From Rhizobacter sp. (GTDB taxonomy: Bacteria; Pseudomonadota; Gammaproteobacteria; Burkholderiales; Burkholderiaceae_C), in contig JANYBE010000621.1 in NCBI GenBank assembly GCA_025360945.1, positions 1 through 8,211 on the forward strand: a stretch of 8,211 nucleotides of DNA, given 5' to 3'. A program made the position numbers and the translations under genes. Shown one piece after another: positions 6,898-8,211 of the stretch (positions are counted from its first letter, which is position 1; each line of letters starts with the position of its first letter). The notes under the pieces are model-generated. The model did no database searches. It saw only the letters and a list, made by a program, of their open reading frames with translations, and was not told the DNA's origin.

Positions 6898-6921
6898 GGT
6901 TCGTGTCGTCGGCGGAGTCGG

Positions 6922-8169
6922 TCAAGCGCGTCGCGCGCTGGCGGTCGGGCGAGACACTTCGCGCCAGGCCGCCACCAGCGCGTCGGCGAAGGCCTCGTCG
7001 TTGATGTGCAGCGGCAGGCACTGCAACTTTCGGTCGGGGCCGGTGCGGAACAGCCCTTCGATGGTGGCGAACAGCACCCGATCGGCCTCCGGGTCGTGGA
7101 AGGGCTGGCCGGGCTTGTCGATCGCCGACACGCCGCCTCCGGGGATCAGGAAGCGCACCGGCCCGCGCATCGCGTTCAGCTTGGCGACGATGAACTCGCC
7201 GATCGCCCGGTTCTCGTCGACGGTGGTGCGCATCAGCGTCACCGTCGGGTTGTGGCGGTAGAGCTTGCGCGACTTGAAGCGATCGGGCACCGTGTCCCAT
7301 GCGCCGAAGTTGACCATGTCGAGTGCGCCGCACGAGCCGACGTAGGGCAGCGCGTGGCGCGCGAACACGTCCAACCGTGTCGGCCCGGCTGAGAGCGTGC
7401 CGCCGGCAATCTCGTCGGCGATCTCGGTGGTCGACACGTCAATCACGCCGGCCAGAAGACCGGAGTCAGCGAGCTTCTCCATCGACTGGCCGCCGACGCC
7501 AGTCGCGTGGAAGACGAGGCAGTCGTAAGCGTCCTCGAGCCGCCTTGTCACCGCCTGCACGCAGGGCGTTGTGACGCCGAACATCGTCAGCCCGAGCGCG
7601 GGCTTGGTCGTGTCCGATGCCGTGACCGGGTGCGCGATCATCCCGGCAAGCGCGTGCGCGGCGTTGGTCAGCACCTTCTCGCTGATGCGGTTGATGCCCT
7701 CCACGTCGGTGACCGAATACATCATGCAGATGTCGCTCGGGCCGACGTAGGGCCGGGTGTCGCCGCTGGCCATCGTCGAGACCATCACCTTGGGGCAGCC
7801 AATCGGCAGCGCGCGCATGCCCTGGCTCGCCATCGAGGTGCCGCCCGAGCCGCCGGCTGAGATGATGCCGCCAAGATCGCGCCGCGTGCTCACGAAGGCC
7901 TCGAACGCGAGCGCCATCGCCGTCATGGCGTTGCCCCGGTCAGTGCTGAAGACGGCCGACTCGCCCCGCGGATGATGGCGCGCGACCTCGCGCGGGTGCA
8001 CGCTGGCCGGCGAGGGCCTGCCCGAGGTCGACAGGTCGACCGTGACAACGCGCAGGCCGAGCCGCTCCAGGCACTGGCGCAGGAAGAACAGCTCGCGGCC
8101 CTTGGTGTCGAAGGTGCCGGCCACATAAGCGGCGCGCACGCTGCTCGCCGCGACGGGGAAGTCGAACAC
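6922..8169 (-). CDS. Tm-1-like ATP-binding-domain protein (UPF0261); start uncertain, possibly extends past the window edge
   Basis: From GTG 8169 the product is 415 residues, the normal size for UPF0261. Family segments include AAYVAGTFDTKGREL (13-27), GGIISAGGSGGTSMASQGMR (100-119), STMASGDTRPYVGPSDICM (131-149), LTMFGVTTPCVQ (194-205), VFHATGVGGQSME (219-231), DVSTTEIADEIAGG (244-257), FLIPGGGVSAID (340-351) and a C-terminal HINDEAFADA. The fold is two Rossmann-like domains; the N-terminal domain of tomato Tm-1, which binds ATP and inhibits tomato mosaic virus replication, belongs here. The bacterial role is not established. The frame stays open to the right edge with an Ala/Pro-rich stretch, so a longer N-terminus or fusion partner is possible. 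GTG 8139 (residue 11) would give MRAAYVAGTFDTKG, the family's usual beginning. It is the first visible gene of the minus-strand operon; the promoter is outside the window. Confidence 0.9.
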   Translation of the reverse strand: MFDFPVAASSVRAAYVAGTFDTKGRELFFLRQCLERLGLRVVTVDLSTSGRPSPASVHPREVARHHPRGESAVFSTDRGNAMTAMALAFEAFVSTRRDLGGIISAGGSGGTSMASQGMRALPIGCPKVMVSTMASGDTRPYVGPSDICMMYSVTDVEGINRISEKVLTNAAHALAGMIAHPVTASDTTKPALGLTMFGVTTPCVQAVTRRLEDAYDCLVFHATGVGGQSMEKLADSGLLAGVIDVSTTEIADEIAGGTLSAGPTRLDVFARHALPYVGSCGALDMVNFGAWDTVPDRFKSRKLYRHNPTVTLMRTTVDENRAIGEFIVAKLNAMRGPVRFLIPGGGVSAIDKPGQPFHDPEADRVLFATIEGLFRTGPDRKLQCLPLHINDEAFADALVAAWREVSRPTASARRA

Positions 8170-8211
8170 CGCCGGCGCCGGCCGCGCGGGCGGCGCTGCG
8201 GATGCCGGCGC

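Noticed and set aside
5816..7333. 505-codon minus-strand open frame overlapping three genes in another frame
   Set aside because: It is extremely Arg-rich and crosses gene boundaries, while the overlapping frames carry strong family motifs. It is a frame-shifted shadow.
6079..7392. 437-codon plus-strand open frame opposite the TIM-barrel and UPF0261 genes
   Set aside because: It runs antisense across two real genes and their intergenic gap, has His/Arg/Ala-rich shadow composition and no recognisable motif.

Overview
The window looks like a chromosomal segment of a high-GC, Gram-negative bacterium, probably a pseudomonadotan (proteobacterium). The evidence is a TonB-dependent outer-membrane receptor, a YqiK-type flotillin, strong GC bias at third codon positions, and many GTG/ATG starts with purine-rich Shine-Dalgarno sequences. 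I cannot name the genus. No RNA genes, CRISPR arrays, complete insertion sequences or phage genes are visible.

Left part, plus strand (1-1991). The 3' end of a TonB-dependent receptor gene enters from the left edge and stops at 1031. It is followed by about 450 bases without a convincing gene, lower in GC and containing several short palindromes. Then comes a 169-residue short-chain dehydrogenase/reductase (SDR). It keeps the NAG motif, the catalytic Ser-Tyr-Lys and the C-terminal part, but lacks the N-terminal cofactor-binding half-domain. It is probably a 5'-truncated relic, although it has a good ribosome binding site.

Right part, minus strand (8211 down to 2010). Six co-directional genes with gaps of 24, 24, 3, -11 and 15 bases look like one operon. 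In transcription order they are: a Tm-1-like UPF0261 ATP-binding-domain protein (its start may lie beyond the window edge), a TIM-barrel 'phosphoenolpyruvate hydrolase family' protein, a YqiK-type flotillin, a stand-alone SRPBCC (START/Bet v 1-fold) protein, a fused SRPBCC-quinone oxidoreductase (zinc-free MDR) protein, and a small VOC/glyoxalase-fold protein. The promoter must lie to the right of the window.

How the genes may work together. The first two correspond to the two halves of the single tomato Tm-1 protein, so they probably act as a pair. The last three encode hydrophobic-ligand-binding or enzymatic folds suited to small-molecule chemistry: cyclase/dehydratase-like binding, NADPH-dependent enone or quinone reduction, and metal-dependent rearrangement, cleavage or lyase chemistry. 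The flotillin is a membrane-anchored scaffold. A membrane-associated pathway that modifies or detoxifies a hydrophobic compound fits this set, but that is inference and the substrate is unknown. The two most unusual observations are the in-frame SRPBCC-MDR fusion lying next to its own tandem SRPBCC paralogue, and a flotillin embedded in a Tm-1-like/enzymatic operon.
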